Source: Microcoleus sp. FACHB-831 (lineage in GTDB: Bacteria; Cyanobacteriota; Cyanobacteriia; Cyanobacteriales; FACHB-T130). Taken from it: a stretch of 64,000 nucleotides of DNA. The notes beneath the pieces are model-generated. The model did no database searches. It was not told the DNA's origin and saw only the letters and a program-made list of their open reading frames with translations. The position numbers and the translations under genes are program-made. The DNA is taken from contig NZ_JACJON010000084.1 in assembly GCF_014695585.1 (NCBI RefSeq), forward strand, positions 1-64,000. Direction: 5' to 3'. Shown piece after piece: positions 47,630-58,275 of the stretch (position 1 is its first letter; every line of letters begins with the position of its first letter).

Positions 47630-48922
47630 CTAGGTTGATTCAACTAATCCTTCGTTTCTTACCTCTTCCTCAAATGGCCTAGCATTCGACATTGGGAGGT
47701 GCTTCAATGATAAAGTTGCTGATACATATAATATCCAAAACAGAGAGTGCGGTTCTACAATTGTGCTTTCGGTATAGTTATACATTAGTAAAAACGTCAC
47801 GTAGGCTATGGGCCATAAATCTTCTGTTTCTTTAGTAGACCTCACCCATTTTATGGCTCTAAAGTAGGTGAAAAGAATACTAAGCGTAAAGAAAAACAGC
47901 CCTACAAAGCCGAGATCAACCGTCAAGTTTATAAAGCCATTGTGAGCGTGGTATACCTTATAGCGAATTGCACGCCAAACAAATTCTGCCTCCCCTCCCT
48001 CTAGCCAAAATCCCTGATAACCATAGCCTAACCAAGGGCGCTCCCAAATTTTCTCTATCACAGCATCCCAAATGTCTGTACGACCGCTGAGGGTAGGATC
48101 TTTCCCTAAACTGAATAACAAATTATCCCAACTTGCCACGCCCCATGTAGCTATACTTCCACCTATTAATATCAATGTAATGAAGAAGGGAATAGCCAAG
48201 TTGTCGCTCCACCTTAAAGCCCTATAGAAAGGCAAGAGAACTATTAAAGTTAGGAAAATAATTAAAGCAGTTTTTGAAGTTGTAAGTACAATCACGCCAA
48301 CGCTAATACCACAGACAGCCCATACCAAGTAACGATTTGTGCGAACGTTCAGAGCCACAAGTAAAGTAGACAATGCCGGTAGTAGCATGAAGCGAGCCAA
48401 GAGGTTTTTGTGTAACAAAGGTCCCCGCCAAGCTCCTGCATGAGTTCCACTTTCTATTCCGCCTCCCCGGAAAGCTAGGGTGTACATTAAGGTAATTACT
48501 GCTCCTATACCCAGCGCCCACGCTATTATGCGTACTTGCTCTTTCAAGGTATAGCGCGAAGCCAAATACAGTCCAAACAAGGTTGTTTGTAGCACATTGG
48601 TGCCAGCTTTTCTAGAAATAGACGGGAAATCCGACCAAAAAAATGAGATTAGGATCGTTGCGACTAAACCCCATAAGAAAAAGTCTCTCAAAGCTGGACG
48701 AACAACAGTTTTGAACCGAGCAATAATTAGAAAAATTGTACCTGCATAGACTCCTAACTGTAACAGCGATACTATCCGGTCAAACACGGAAGGAATATAA
48801 ACACCGTAACCGCCTGTTCCCTCCGATGCATTATTTAAGCTAGCAAAGTTTAATAATCCTGAAAACACTAGCAACGCAAGAACCGAAAATCTCTTTTCAG
48901 CAAAATTTAGGAGTGGATTCAC
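47630..48922 (-). CDS. O-antigen ligase/Wzy-type polymerase
   Basis: A 430-residue polytopic protein with about 12 helices, of the O-antigen ligase/polymerase superfamily (FFLWGLVATILISFFWSDFP, then the long periplasmic loop containing RPWLGYGYQGFWLEGGEAEF and AHNGFINLTVDLGFVGLFFF). Conserved HNxxL-like and RP-rich motifs around HAHNGF fit the family's periplasmic active loop. In a Wzx/Wzy system it would join lipid-linked repeat units in the periplasm. A WaaL ligase is the alternative; the exopolysaccharide neighbours favour Wzy. Confidence 0.8.
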   Translation of the reverse strand: MNPLLNFAEKRFSVLALLVFSGLLNFASLNNASEGTGGYGVYIPSVFDRIVSLLQLGVYAGTIFLIIARFKTVVRPALRDFFLWGLVATILISFFWSDFPSISRKAGTNVLQTTLFGLYLASRYTLKEQVRIIAWALGIGAVITLMYTLAFRGGGIESGTHAGAWRGPLLHKNLLARFMLLPALSTLLVALNVRTNRYLVWAVCGISVGVIVLTTSKTALIIFLTLIVLLPFYRALRWSDNLAIPFFITLILIGGSIATWGVASWDNLLFSLGKDPTLSGRTDIWDAVIEKIWERPWLGYGYQGFWLEGGEAEFVWRAIRYKVYHAHNGFINLTVDLGFVGLFFFTLSILFTYFRAIKWVRSTKETEDLWPIAYVTFLLMYNYTESTIVEPHSLFWILYVSATLSLKHLPMSNARPFEEEVRNEGLVEST

Positions 48923-49046
48923 GACTTTAGTGGTTGGTAAAAGTATCTAGAATTAATCTCAAGTCTATGTCTTTTCAGTGGGATGAGGGGTGAAAAAGGA
49001 CTCTTGACAAGTTTCTAGTATTATGAAGTTTTTGTTGATGATGGCG

Positions 49047-50447
49047 TTAAGCTTCGGATGATTTTTCCTGCTTTACTCCTTTGATACTTTTAATATAATC
49101 TCTCAGCTTCAGCCGAGTACTGGGCAAAAATGCCACCACTACTAAGCCCAAAACTACCCACCATCCTAACTGGTAAGCAAACAAAGCTATTCCACAGGTG
49201 GCACACCACAAGCCAGCCAGCCGATAGTCAGGACTGCCAATGTCCCGCACTAGATAGAAGTGGATGACAATATAACTCGCCAGAGTGGCCATCTCAGCCC
49301 AGCCGTACCCCACTAATTCCAAACGGGGTAACAGCACTAATGCTGCTCCTACAAAAAGAGCCATATACACGACGTGAAAAGCTGTAACTTCCCAGTTTCG
49401 CCGCAAAACGTAGAGGGTTGAGGAGTGCATATTAAACATGGAGTTGATCAGATTGCTCAAGGCGATATAAGGATAGACCGCCACTACAGGAAGCCAGCGA
49501 TCGCCAAATACCAAAGGAATAAGCACAGGCAAAGCCCAGCTGACTACTACTAGCAGGGGCCCTACAGCTAATATTTGAAGACCCATGCCCTCAGTGACAG
49601 CCCTTTGTAACCGCTCTCGATCTCCCTGCAAGCGTCCCAAGGTGGCAATCGAAATCCGCCAGGTTGCGGTTTTTACGAAACTGAGAATGTCGATGATGCG
49701 GATGGCTAAGGCTACATATCCCACTGCCTCGGCACCAGCGTACCTACCTACTAGCAGGGGGTTGATCAGGGTACGCAGTTGCCACACCCAGACTGAGGTA
49801 GAAAATCCTAGACTGTATCCCAGCATATGCTTAACTAAAACCCAATCCCAAGCAAAACGGGGACGATACTTCGTACTCCAATAGAGTAGTGCTAGAGACT
49901 GGAGTTGTTGTAACCACCATCCAGCCACCAGCGCCCAGACTCCGGCTCCCTGAAAAGCCATTGGGAAAGCAATCACGTAGTAAAATAATTGCCCGAGAAG
50001 TTCAATTAAAGCTACCCGCTTATAGTCCAGGTTCCGCTCAAGCTGAGCCATCGGTACTTGACTTAACAGAACGACGGGAAGCCCCAGAAACAAGACTTGC
50101 GCCACTGGGCGAAACCCTTCCAGACGCACCCAGCTTTCTATTAAGGGAAGCGCCAAAAAAGCTAAAAGCATTCCTGCTGCTGCTTGCAGCAGCAGCAGGG
50201 TGAAAGCTTGGTGATATACTCCTAGTTCCTCTTCCCCTTCCCGCCGCACCAAATAAACCTCAATTCCCAACTGGCTGAGCATCTGAACATACAAAAATAT
50301 ACTGATGGTGGCAGCATATAGTCCGTATTTCTCTGGTCCGATGACCTTGGTAACTAGCATCACTCCTGCCAGACTGATGAATACTCCCAGTCCCTGACGC
50401 AGTACTAGGTAGACACCGCCACGCATGACTTGTGTTTTCAGGCTCAT
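49047..50447 (-). CDS. Oligosaccharide flippase (Wzx-type, MOP superfamily)
   Basis: A 466-residue protein with 12-14 helices. The ATG at 50447 is preferred because GAGGAAC precedes it; a TTG 21 bp upstream also opens the frame. The start MSLKTQVMRGGVYLVLRQGL, LVTKVIGPEKYGLYAATISI and the paired C-terminal helices match MOP/PST flippases. It would move undecaprenyl-linked repeat units to the outer face. The position between export and polymerase genes supports Wzx. Confidence 0.85.
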   Translation of the reverse strand: MSLKTQVMRGGVYLVLRQGLGVFISLAGVMLVTKVIGPEKYGLYAATISIFLYVQMLSQLGIEVYLVRREGEEELGVYHQAFTLLLLQAAAGMLLAFLALPLIESWVRLEGFRPVAQVLFLGLPVVLLSQVPMAQLERNLDYKRVALIELLGQLFYYVIAFPMAFQGAGVWALVAGWWLQQLQSLALLYWSTKYRPRFAWDWVLVKHMLGYSLGFSTSVWVWQLRTLINPLLVGRYAGAEAVGYVALAIRIIDILSFVKTATWRISIATLGRLQGDRERLQRAVTEGMGLQILAVGPLLVVVSWALPVLIPLVFGDRWLPVVAVYPYIALSNLINSMFNMHSSTLYVLRRNWEVTAFHVVYMALFVGAALVLLPRLELVGYGWAEMATLASYIVIHFYLVRDIGSPDYRLAGLWCATCGIALFAYQLGWWVVLGLVVVAFLPSTRLKLRDYIKSIKGVKQEKSSEA

Positions 50448-50768
50448 GCTTGTTCCTCGAAGTAGCAAATATTAGGGATAAAACCTTCCTGCTCTATAAC
50501 TGAGACTTCTAGAAAAATGGCTTTTTGGTTAAGAAAATATTCAGCGAGCTAGCTGTGGAGGTCTTTAGGGGCAGAGGAGTACAGCCAACGGGTAAATATA
50601 CTCCTGAATTCTTTTAGGAGGTAGAGCCGAGCCAGCATATTTTAAAGAAATCTTTTTCTAAAAAGCTGTAAAACCACATTAAAGCAATCTTTATTTTATA
50701 CATCATTGCAAGGCATCCTTAGCGCTTTAAGACTTACAAAAAATCTATAAATTCCCTTTGATACTTTA
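50448..50768. other. Intergenic gap within the exopolysaccharide series
   Basis: About 320 bp between the flippase and the Wza-type gene, with no gene recognised. It is AT-rich and could hold a secondary promoter for the genes downstream. Confidence 0.5.
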
Positions 50769-51827
50769 TCATCTGAAGATATTGAGCAAAACACCCAAAG
50801 GTCCCCCCAAATTGCCCATGAAATCCAAGGCTGTAGATGTCTTACTTTTAGGCACTATAAGCACATCTCCTTGCTGTATTTGGTAGTTATCATTCAAATT
50901 GCTGAGATTTATGGTTTGCTCGTTAATACGGCCATCATCATTCAAACGGACAAATATCACTTGGCTAAGTTTAGCTTTATCTGTAGGCCCGCCAGCGATC
51001 GCTACCGCACTTGAAAGAGAACTATTCGGCGGTACATCCACCTCTCCCGGCTTTTTAACTTCTCCAACTACCCGGACTCGCACAGTTCTGGGCGCAAATG
51101 TAGACCGTGCTACCAGTCGGCGGTCAAGAGCATCACCCGGTCGTACCTTAGGAACAAAAATCGAGTCCCCATCTTGCAAGATTAGGTCGCGTGGTGCATT
51201 TTCAGAAAAGATAGCGTTCCATAGATTAATAGTGATAGTAGGAGAATTCCCCGTAGGACTATAACGTTTAAGAACAACTCTACGAATGTCTGCATTCCGG
51301 CTTACTCCTCCCGCTTCCAATAACGCCGAACTCACAGTAGGTGCTTGAAGAGAGTTAACCCCAGCATTAGTAGCGGTAGGATTGGTAAAATTGCTAGCAA
51401 AATTGGTAACGCTGCGTAACTGAATAGTTCCAGGCCGTTGCACTTCACCTCCTACATTAATAATTATTGGTCGGAGGTTAACAAGGCTGATGTTAACAAC
51501 AGGGTCTACTAGATAGCGCCGCAGACGTAGTGTCAGTTCTTTAGTCAGCTGACCCGGCGTGCGATTTGCTGCTATGACCGTGCCAATAAGTGGCAAAGTG
51601 ATTGTTCCATCCGATAAAACTAGCTGCTGCCCGGTATACTCTTCATATCCGAACACTGCGATCTGGATTTGGTCACCCGGACCTATGTAATAGTTAGGAG
51701 CCGTAACCTTATTAACTGAAGCAGGCGGTTTTCTTGCAAAAGTAGGGGGCTGGAGCATCATCGAGCCAACCATCAGCACCATAGTAGCTGATAGATGATT
51801 TTTCCAAATACTACGTCGCTTCAGCAT
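50769..51827 (-). CDS. Polysaccharide export protein (Wza/BexD type)
   Basis: A 352-residue protein from the ATG at 51827, chosen because it opens a signal sequence (MLKRRSIWKNHLSATMVLMV, end near TFARK) and avoids overlap with wzc. The body is a Poly_export domain (NYYIGPGDQIQIAVFGYEEY, LVLSDGTITLPLIGTVIAAN) followed by SLBB-like units (VGGEVQRPGTIQLRS, VVGEVKKPGEVDVPPNSSLS). Wza-type proteins form the outer-membrane and periplasmic channel for capsule-like polymer. No lipobox is obvious, unlike enterobacterial Wza. Confidence 0.85.
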   Translation of the reverse strand: MLKRRSIWKNHLSATMVLMVGSMMLQPPTFARKPPASVNKVTAPNYYIGPGDQIQIAVFGYEEYTGQQLVLSDGTITLPLIGTVIAANRTPGQLTKELTLRLRRYLVDPVVNISLVNLRPIIINVGGEVQRPGTIQLRSVTNFASNFTNPTATNAGVNSLQAPTVSSALLEAGGVSRNADIRRVVLKRYSPTGNSPTITINLWNAIFSENAPRDLILQDGDSIFVPKVRPGDALDRRLVARSTFAPRTVRVRVVGEVKKPGEVDVPPNSSLSSAVAIAGGPTDKAKLSQVIFVRLNDDGRINEQTINLSNLNDNYQIQQGDVLIVPKSKTSTALDFMGNLGGPLGVLLNIFR

Positions 51828-51849
51828 ACAATTCTGCACCCAAGCTCGT

Positions 51850-54060
51850 TTAAGAACGGTTAGAAAATTTTTCACTTTTAGATCTAGCCACTTTCGCAGT
51901 TGCAGAACCCTGGTAGTATGCCTTTGCATGGTGGAAGTAACTATCAGGTTCGTTTTCAACAATTACACCATTGACTACTATACCCAAAACCTTCTGACCT
52001 GATTGCTTCAAAAATGCTTTAGAAGCAGCTGCGCTAACTGTATCAACCACGCCTGGTCTGGCTACCAATAAAATACCATCAGTTATCTTCCCTACACTAA
52101 GAGCATCAGCCACAAGTACAAGAGGGGGCGTATCTACAATTACAAAATCATAGCTCTTAGAAAAATCATCAATTAATGATGCCATCCGCTGGGAGTCTAG
52201 AAGAGCAAGGGGATTGGGAGGTATTACCCCAGATGGAAGAACATCTAGGTTATCCATAACTTCTCTCACAGCCATCTTGAACTCAGCTTGATTAACGATA
52301 ACATCGCTCAATCCAACTGCATTGGTTAAGTCCCATATATGGTGTTGCAACGGCTGGTGTAGATCTCCATCTACTAACAATACCCGGCGTCCCAATTGAG
52401 ACATAGCTATAGCCAAATTAGCCGAAACTGTAGACTTGCCCTCTTTAGGAACAGAACTTGTCACCACAATAACTTTCAATTCTCGATCTGGGCTGAGAAA
52501 TTTTAGGTTAGCCTGAAGCATCCGGTATGCTTCACTGATAACGGCATGAGGAGTGTCTCGAACAGGCAGTTGCGGAACAAATGACTGTAATTTTCTCCGG
52601 CGAGGGGTGACTTTTTTCCTCAACGAAGGGATCATTCCTAACACAGTATAGTTAAATAGCTGCCTTAGATCTTTGGCAGTTTTGATGGATGGGTCTCTAA
52701 GGTCTACAAGGAAAGCAGCCACTATATAAAGCAGTGCGCCAGCCGCAACTCCCCCGCCTATTATTAAATTCTTTCCAGGTCCAACAGGTTTTCCTGGAAC
52801 CAGAGCAGATGCAATCACGCGGGCGTTGCCCACATTTTGATTTTCTGCAATTTGTACTTCTTGGAGATTTTTTAAAAGAATTTGGTAAGTAGATTGCGCT
52901 GCTTCCACTTGACGATCTAGATCCCGCTGACCCTGTTGCAATCTGGGTAGGATATTAGCCCGTTTTTTGTAGGCGGACTGGGTGCGATATAGATAAGCTA
53001 CTTGATTAGCCAAACCTAAGCGTTCAACCTCCGCACCGACAAGATCTCCCGTCAGTTTTTGTTGCAGCTCCCCAATCTGCAAATTGTTGTCAGGAACTTG
53101 CTGCTTAGTGCCAAGAACTTGATCTACCCGCTCCTGTAGTAGCGCCTTTAAAGCTGTTTCTTTACGTTTCAGGTTAACAACTACGGGGTGTTCTTCCTGG
53201 TAGCGGGTTCGCTGGACAGCCAACTGGTCTTCTACTTGTTGAAATTCTTTAAGCGCCTGTTGAACCGCAGGAGACTGGCTGAGGGAATTAAGGGCTATGG
53301 CTTGCTGCGAATTTAGACCTATCTTGTTCTGGAGTTCCTTGCCCCGAGCAATTGCATCCTCAAGCTTCGCCTGAGTTTGAGCCATTGTGCTGTCTAGCTG
53401 TGCAATAGCACTTACAGCCGATTTTGCTTCCTCTTCTAGTGCTACAACGTTATTCTGTTCTTTAAAACTGCGTAAAGCTGCTTCTGCTTTACGCACCCTG
53501 TCCTGGATTTGAGGTAGCTCCTTGCTAATAAATTCCCTCGCCGCCGCAGCCTCAGCTCGGTTGGCGAGTATATTGTTCTCGATATAGAGACTCATTAGCT
53601 GGTTGACTACCGCCGCCGCTTCATTAGGATCCTTGCTTTTATAGGAAATCTGCAAAACATCTGTTCCTTTAAGAGGTTTCAGAGTCAGCTGGTTTAAGAA
53701 AGCCTCAGGCGGTAAAAGGGTATCAGTTTTTTTGTCTTTTAGTTTTAGTGCAGCTATGGTCTTTTGGATGAGCGGGATAGAACGGACTACTTCTGCCTCT
53801 GTATCCAGAGGAGTATTCATCATATTTAGGGTATCCAGCTCACCTATTTTTTCTCCAGCTTGCGTCAGGGAAGAAGTTACATTTTTCTTTTTAAACAGAA
53901 GCCTTCCTTGTGCTTCATAGGTGGGTTTTTTCACAAACGCGACGGCAGTTGCAAGTATAACAGTAAGCAAAAAAATACTTGATGCGGGTAGCCAGCGCCG
54001 TTTTAGAATAAGCCAGTATTTTTTAAAATCTATATCTTCCGTGTTTTCTTTAGGTTCCAT
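51850..54060 (-). CDS. Wzc-type chain-length/BY-kinase protein
   Basis: A 736-residue protein from the ATG at 54060, which has GGAGA seven bases upstream. The Wzz domain spans residues about 1-440 with helices near 25-45 and 420-445 and a long coiled coil between (REFISKELPQIQDRVRKAEA, QQKLTGDLVGAEVERLGLA). The kinase has Walker A VVTSSVPKEGKSTVSANLAI near 540, Walker A' LLVDGDLHQP and Walker B VIVDTPPLVL. The tail has only a few tyrosines (SYFHHAKAYYQG) that could be autophosphorylated. It controls polymer length and export. Confidence 0.9.
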   Translation of the reverse strand: MEPKENTEDIDFKKYWLILKRRWLPASSIFLLTVILATAVAFVKKPTYEAQGRLLFKKKNVTSSLTQAGEKIGELDTLNMMNTPLDTEAEVVRSIPLIQKTIAALKLKDKKTDTLLPPEAFLNQLTLKPLKGTDVLQISYKSKDPNEAAAVVNQLMSLYIENNILANRAEAAAAREFISKELPQIQDRVRKAEAALRSFKEQNNVVALEEEAKSAVSAIAQLDSTMAQTQAKLEDAIARGKELQNKIGLNSQQAIALNSLSQSPAVQQALKEFQQVEDQLAVQRTRYQEEHPVVVNLKRKETALKALLQERVDQVLGTKQQVPDNNLQIGELQQKLTGDLVGAEVERLGLANQVAYLYRTQSAYKKRANILPRLQQGQRDLDRQVEAAQSTYQILLKNLQEVQIAENQNVGNARVIASALVPGKPVGPGKNLIIGGGVAAGALLYIVAAFLVDLRDPSIKTAKDLRQLFNYTVLGMIPSLRKKVTPRRRKLQSFVPQLPVRDTPHAVISEAYRMLQANLKFLSPDRELKVIVVTSSVPKEGKSTVSANLAIAMSQLGRRVLLVDGDLHQPLQHHIWDLTNAVGLSDVIVNQAEFKMAVREVMDNLDVLPSGVIPPNPLALLDSQRMASLIDDFSKSYDFVIVDTPPLVLVADALSVGKITDGILLVARPGVVDTVSAAASKAFLKQSGQKVLGIVVNGVIVENEPDSYFHHAKAYYQGSATAKVARSKSEKFSNRS

Positions 54061-55611
54061 ATAAGTCTCCAAAAGGGAATTTTCGCTATACCAGCGCTGG
54101 GTTGGCGGGATAAGGAATTTTAGAGAAATTCAAGCAATGAGCATCGAACTCTTTGAATTTCCCGTCTTAGCTTTGAGTTTGCGGATAAGCTATCTAAAAA
54201 CATCAGTTTTGCGCCTTCCGTGTTTTTTTTACGAAGCCTTAAAGCTTTCTAACTCCCGTTGAGCTTTCTAACTCCCGTCGAAACAGTCTGATAGCTAGCT
54301 TGTGGTCTTAGGGTTTTGTGTATTTGGCCTTTGGCGCTATTTTACAGCTTTTACTTTTAATGGTACATTCTTATTCAATCAGACTTTATTAATGGAGCCT
54401 GTGCGATGGGCTTACTCTGCCTATAGAGTGTAGTTGCTCATTTTATGGGCGGCAATGCGGTGACACCTCGGACTGTGTAAGAAACAAAGTATACACCACA
54501 CAATCGAGTCACTTGCATCCTGCTTGTTTGCGTCGCCCTAATAGCGAATATCAGGAATCTGTTGCTCTAGATGTATCATCCGGCTTATGGTGGCGGTTGT
54601 TAGTATAGCTAATTTCCTCTAGCTGCAAGCTACTAGCCTAATACAAACGAACGGAAAATTTACAAAGCTAAAGCAAGTTGATAGTTTGCTCAACAGCACG
54701 CGCTTGGGCGAGTCGTGGAACTAGAATGCTTGTATTGTAGTATCAATTGTATTTATTAGATACTTTTCCCAGAAGTCATAAGTTTTGAATATTGCCAGGG
54801 GTTGCATCTAGGAATAATTTCCGAGATTTCACATAACACTTTACCGCGATCGCCACAGATGTGGGATTAAAAATAAACAGCCGTTTGTCTACTTCCGGGA
54901 CAGACTTCCCAAGGGAAGTAAAGGATTTAAGAAAAAACCTGCTCTTTAATCAGAGCAAAGGGAAAAAATTGGCGCTAATCAGGTTATATAGCGCTGATTG
55001 ACACTTAACCCTCAGTATTGTTCCCCAATACCGTTAGCATGAACATGGTCTTAGATGGACAGTCTTGCCGATGGCACGGACGTGGGAGGCAGGGTTTGGA
55101 AATAGGCGAAGGCTTAAAAATATGTTACCCCTCTAATTCACAGATAGTCGTAATCGTCTACCCGCCATAAGTCTTGGTTGCTGCTTAATATAGTATGCTA
55201 AGTGAGCAATAAAGCCAACAACGATGCTTGGGCTGGTACGAGCGCACCCTCAATAGCGATGCAGCATAACAGGGATCGGGCCATCGCATCGACCACATCT
55301 ACCCAGCAAACTCAGATCCAAGCTAAGGAGCTGGTGGTCTAGTTCACTTAAATATAAATAGAATTACTCAGGTTTCCGCTATGCTTCACTAAAAATTCAA
55401 AAAAATGCATCTAAGCTTCATCAAATTTTTATAGGTTTACCAAAAATATTCCGTATTATTGCTAATTATACAAATATGATTTGAAGATAACGATTCAGGG
55501 TGAGGACTTTACAAAGGCCAATTTTTCCCTCATTAAGCTGCATAAGTTCGGCGGTATCCACCTCTTAGCTTGACCGAAATGCTCTTTGCTAAATAAAATT
55601 ACACATTTTTT
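54061..55611. other. 1.55-kb noncoding region between two halves of the polysaccharide locus
   Basis: No convincing gene on either strand. Found: a 19-bp tandem pair AGCTTTCTAACTCCCGTTG/AGCTTTCTAACTCCCGTCG (54243-54261, 54262-54280), a small ACTTCCC-AA-GGGAAGT hairpin near 54908, and several short inverted pairs. It separates wzc (leftward) from GT4 genes (rightward) and therefore holds two divergent promoters at least. Confidence 0.6.
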
Positions 55612-56862
55612 ATGCGTAAGCCTGTTTTGACTATCTTCTACCAGTTTAACCCTTGGCGCAGTAGCATTGGGGGAATTCAAACAGTCATCCGCACCTTTGT
55701 CAAATATGCTCCGGATGAGTTTGAGTTGCGATTGGTAGGGACAGGAAACGATCCGCAGATGCCTATAGGTGCATGGCAAGAAGCTGAATTTGCGGGTCGA
55801 GCCATTCGCTTTATGCCTCTATTCGTGTTAGAAAACGATAATGTTAGAAGGCTGGTACCCACCACACTTAAATATACTGCTTCCCTGTTGGGTCGTTCCC
55901 TCGCCTCTGACTTCATGCACTTTCACAGGCTTGAACCAGCTCTGGCAACCATGAACTGGCCTGGAGAGAAGACTCTTTTTATTCACAATGATATTCACAA
56001 GCAGATGAACGCCGCTGGCAATAAAAATGCGATCCTGTGGCGGCGTTTCCCAGCAGCGTATTATGCTGTCGAACGCTTGCTAGTTAGCCAGTTTGACCAA
56101 ATCTTCTCGTGCAACACCGAATCGGCTCAGCTTTACAAACAGCGTTACCCAGCGCTTGCGGAGCGCGTTTCCTACGTCAGAAACACAGTAGACAACGAAA
56201 TTTGCTACCCCTTAACTTTAGACAAACGCGAGGAGGGTAGGCGCATCCTTGCACAACAGATGGGTTTGGCAGAGGATACACGTTTTGTTCTATTTGCGGG
56301 TCGTCTGCATTTACAGAAAGACCCCATCCTGCTGCTCCGCTCCATCGCCGCTCTAAACGATCCAAAAGTTCACCTCATAATAGCGGGAGATGGAGATTTA
56401 AGGGATGAGATACGTTCTGAGATTGGCCGCCTTGGCCTGTCCGAACAGGTAACGATGCTTGGGCCGGTAGCCCAGGCGGAACTGGCACAGTTGCAGCGCG
56501 TTTGCAGTGTCTTCGTACTAACCAGCGCCTATGAGGGTCTCCCTTTAGTCGTTCTTGAAGCACTGGCCTGCGGTACACCAGTAGTAACGACCCGATGCGG
56601 TGAAACGCCAAACTTACTGTCTGCTGAGAGTGGGGTGGTCTGTCAGGAGCGCACGCCAGTTGCAGTTGCAGATGCCCTGCAAAAGGTACTGCTGAATCCC
56701 AGCGATTATCCAATCGAGGCATGCGTTAAGGCAGCCGAACCTTTTAGTGCCCGCACTGTAGTGGGTGCTATTTACAACGATATGCTAGACCGCTGGCAGC
56801 AGCGGAACTCTTTATCTATTAGCCAAATTGGTTCTAAAACTTTTACAGGTGTATCACCATGA
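55612..56862 (+). CDS. Family 4 glycosyltransferase
   Basis: A 416-residue GT-B protein beginning MRKPVLTIFYQFNPWRSSIG with the N-terminal GG loop GGIQTVIRTFV. Later LFAGRLHLQKDPILLLRSIA, LIIAGDGDLRDEIRSEIGRL and the C-terminal TSAYEGLPLVVLEALACGTP carry the E-x7-E pair. It transfers a sugar with retention. Its stop overlaps the start of the next gene by ATGA (56859-56862), so the two are translated as a pair. Confidence 0.88.
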   Translation: MRKPVLTIFYQFNPWRSSIGGIQTVIRTFVKYAPDEFELRLVGTGNDPQMPIGAWQEAEFAGRAIRFMPLFVLENDNVRRLVPTTLKYTASLLGRSLASDFMHFHRLEPALATMNWPGEKTLFIHNDIHKQMNAAGNKNAILWRRFPAAYYAVERLLVSQFDQIFSCNTESAQLYKQRYPALAERVSYVRNTVDNEICYPLTLDKREEGRRILAQQMGLAEDTRFVLFAGRLHLQKDPILLLRSIAALNDPKVHLIIAGDGDLRDEIRSEIGRLGLSEQVTMLGPVAQAELAQLQRVCSVFVLTSAYEGLPLVVLEALACGTPVVTTRCGETPNLLSAESGVVCQERTPVAVADALQKVLLNPSDYPIEACVKAAEPFSARTVVGAIYNDMLDRWQQRNSLSISQIGSKTFTGVSP

Positions 56863-58076
56863 AAATTGCTGTAATTGGTGCGAAGGGGTTGCCCGCAAAA
56901 CAAGGCGGTATCGAACACCACTGTGAAGAAATTTACTCCCGTATAGTTGAACAGGGCCATTCTGTGGATTTGTTTGCTCGTTCCTCGTATACAGACTCTA
57001 TTGCACTCCATCATTATGACGTTAAGGGCGTTCGCGTTGTCTCTCTGCCTTGCTTGAATCTAAAGGGGATGGATGCTCTGCTGAGTTCCGCACTCGGAGC
57101 GATCGCATCGAGTGGCACACGTTATGACATAATTCATTTTCATGCTATTGGTCCGGCTCTGTTTAGCTGGCTACCAAGAATTACCACCAAGGCAAAAATT
57201 GTTGTTACCTGTCATGGCCTAGACTGGCAACGTGCCAAATGGAGCAAAGCTTCTAGCTACCTAATACGTCTAGGTGAACGCGCGGCAGTACGCTTTGCTG
57301 ATGAAATAATAGTCGTTTCAGAGGATCTGCGCTCCTACTTTAAGCAAACCTATGGCAGAGAGACGCTCTACATTCCTAACGCCCCGTCTAGCCTGGGTGA
57401 GTCAGAGCCCAAATTTTCGACGGGCACGTCGCTAGGCTTGAACCAAGGGCGCTACATAGTATTCCTCGGCAGATTGGTGCCCGAAAAGTGTCCGGATCTA
57501 CTCATTAAAGCTTTCCAAAAACTCCAGCCCCAGGGATGGAAACTCGCCCTTGTCGGTGGCAACAGCGATACTGCTCAGTTCACTTCGCAGCTAACCGACA
57601 TGGCGGCAAACAATAAAGACATAGTATTCACTGGCGAACTCCGAGGAGCGCGTCTGGCAGAAATCATCCGAGGAGCGGGATTATTTGTACTTCCTTCTGA
57701 GTTGGAAGGATTGCCTCTGGCGCTCCTCGAAGCTATGCAGGAGGGTATCCCAGTGCTAGCGAGCGACATTCCTGTACATAAGCAACTGATAACTAAGGAA
57801 CGAGGGATGCTCTTTCGAGTTGGAGATGTAGACTCCTGTGTCCGCAGTCTCGATTGGGCAATCCATCATCCGAAGGAATTGGCGGTAATGGCTGGGAATG
57901 CACAAGAGTATGTTCACGCTTATTATAATTGGGACGAGATTACTACCAAAACTTTGAAACTGTACGCGACACTCTGCACCTCGGCTAACACACAAGAGCC
58001 AATCGTTCAAGATTTCATACAAAACACTCAAGGCTTAACGTTAGATGCAGCTAAGGTGCCAGCCCTGCCCAAGTGA
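56859..58076 (+). CDS. Family 4 glycosyltransferase
   Basis: A 405-residue GT4 translated from the ATG that overlaps the preceding stop (ATGA). Signatures: AVIGAKGLPAKQGGIEHHCE, IIHFHAIGPALFSWLPRITT, VVTCHGLDWQRAKWSKASSY, VFLGRLVPEKCPDLLIKAFQ, LPSELEGLPLALLEAMQEGI. It resembles cyanobacterial GTs used in exopolysaccharide repeats. The donor is unknown. Confidence 0.88.
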   Translation: MKIAVIGAKGLPAKQGGIEHHCEEIYSRIVEQGHSVDLFARSSYTDSIALHHYDVKGVRVVSLPCLNLKGMDALLSSALGAIASSGTRYDIIHFHAIGPALFSWLPRITTKAKIVVTCHGLDWQRAKWSKASSYLIRLGERAAVRFADEIIVVSEDLRSYFKQTYGRETLYIPNAPSSLGESEPKFSTGTSLGLNQGRYIVFLGRLVPEKCPDLLIKAFQKLQPQGWKLALVGGNSDTAQFTSQLTDMAANNKDIVFTGELRGARLAEIIRGAGLFVLPSELEGLPLALLEAMQEGIPVLASDIPVHKQLITKERGMLFRVGDVDSCVRSLDWAIHHPKELAVMAGNAQEYVHAYYNWDEITTKTLKLYATLCTSANTQEPIVQDFIQNTQGLTLDAAKVPALPK

Positions 58077-58275
58077 TGGCAAGTTCTGAAGAAACCATGG
58101 CGCGTTTTGAGTATATAGGAAGATACCTGCTTGTAGTAGTCAGTAAGGCATAATTGATTCTGTCCTAATTTGTAGCCTTTTCTACGTACCTCGTACAGCA
58201 GAATACGGGATACGCACTCCGTAAAAGGTATAAATTTAGAGCATTTACGGATGACATAACTATATGCCCTCGGAC

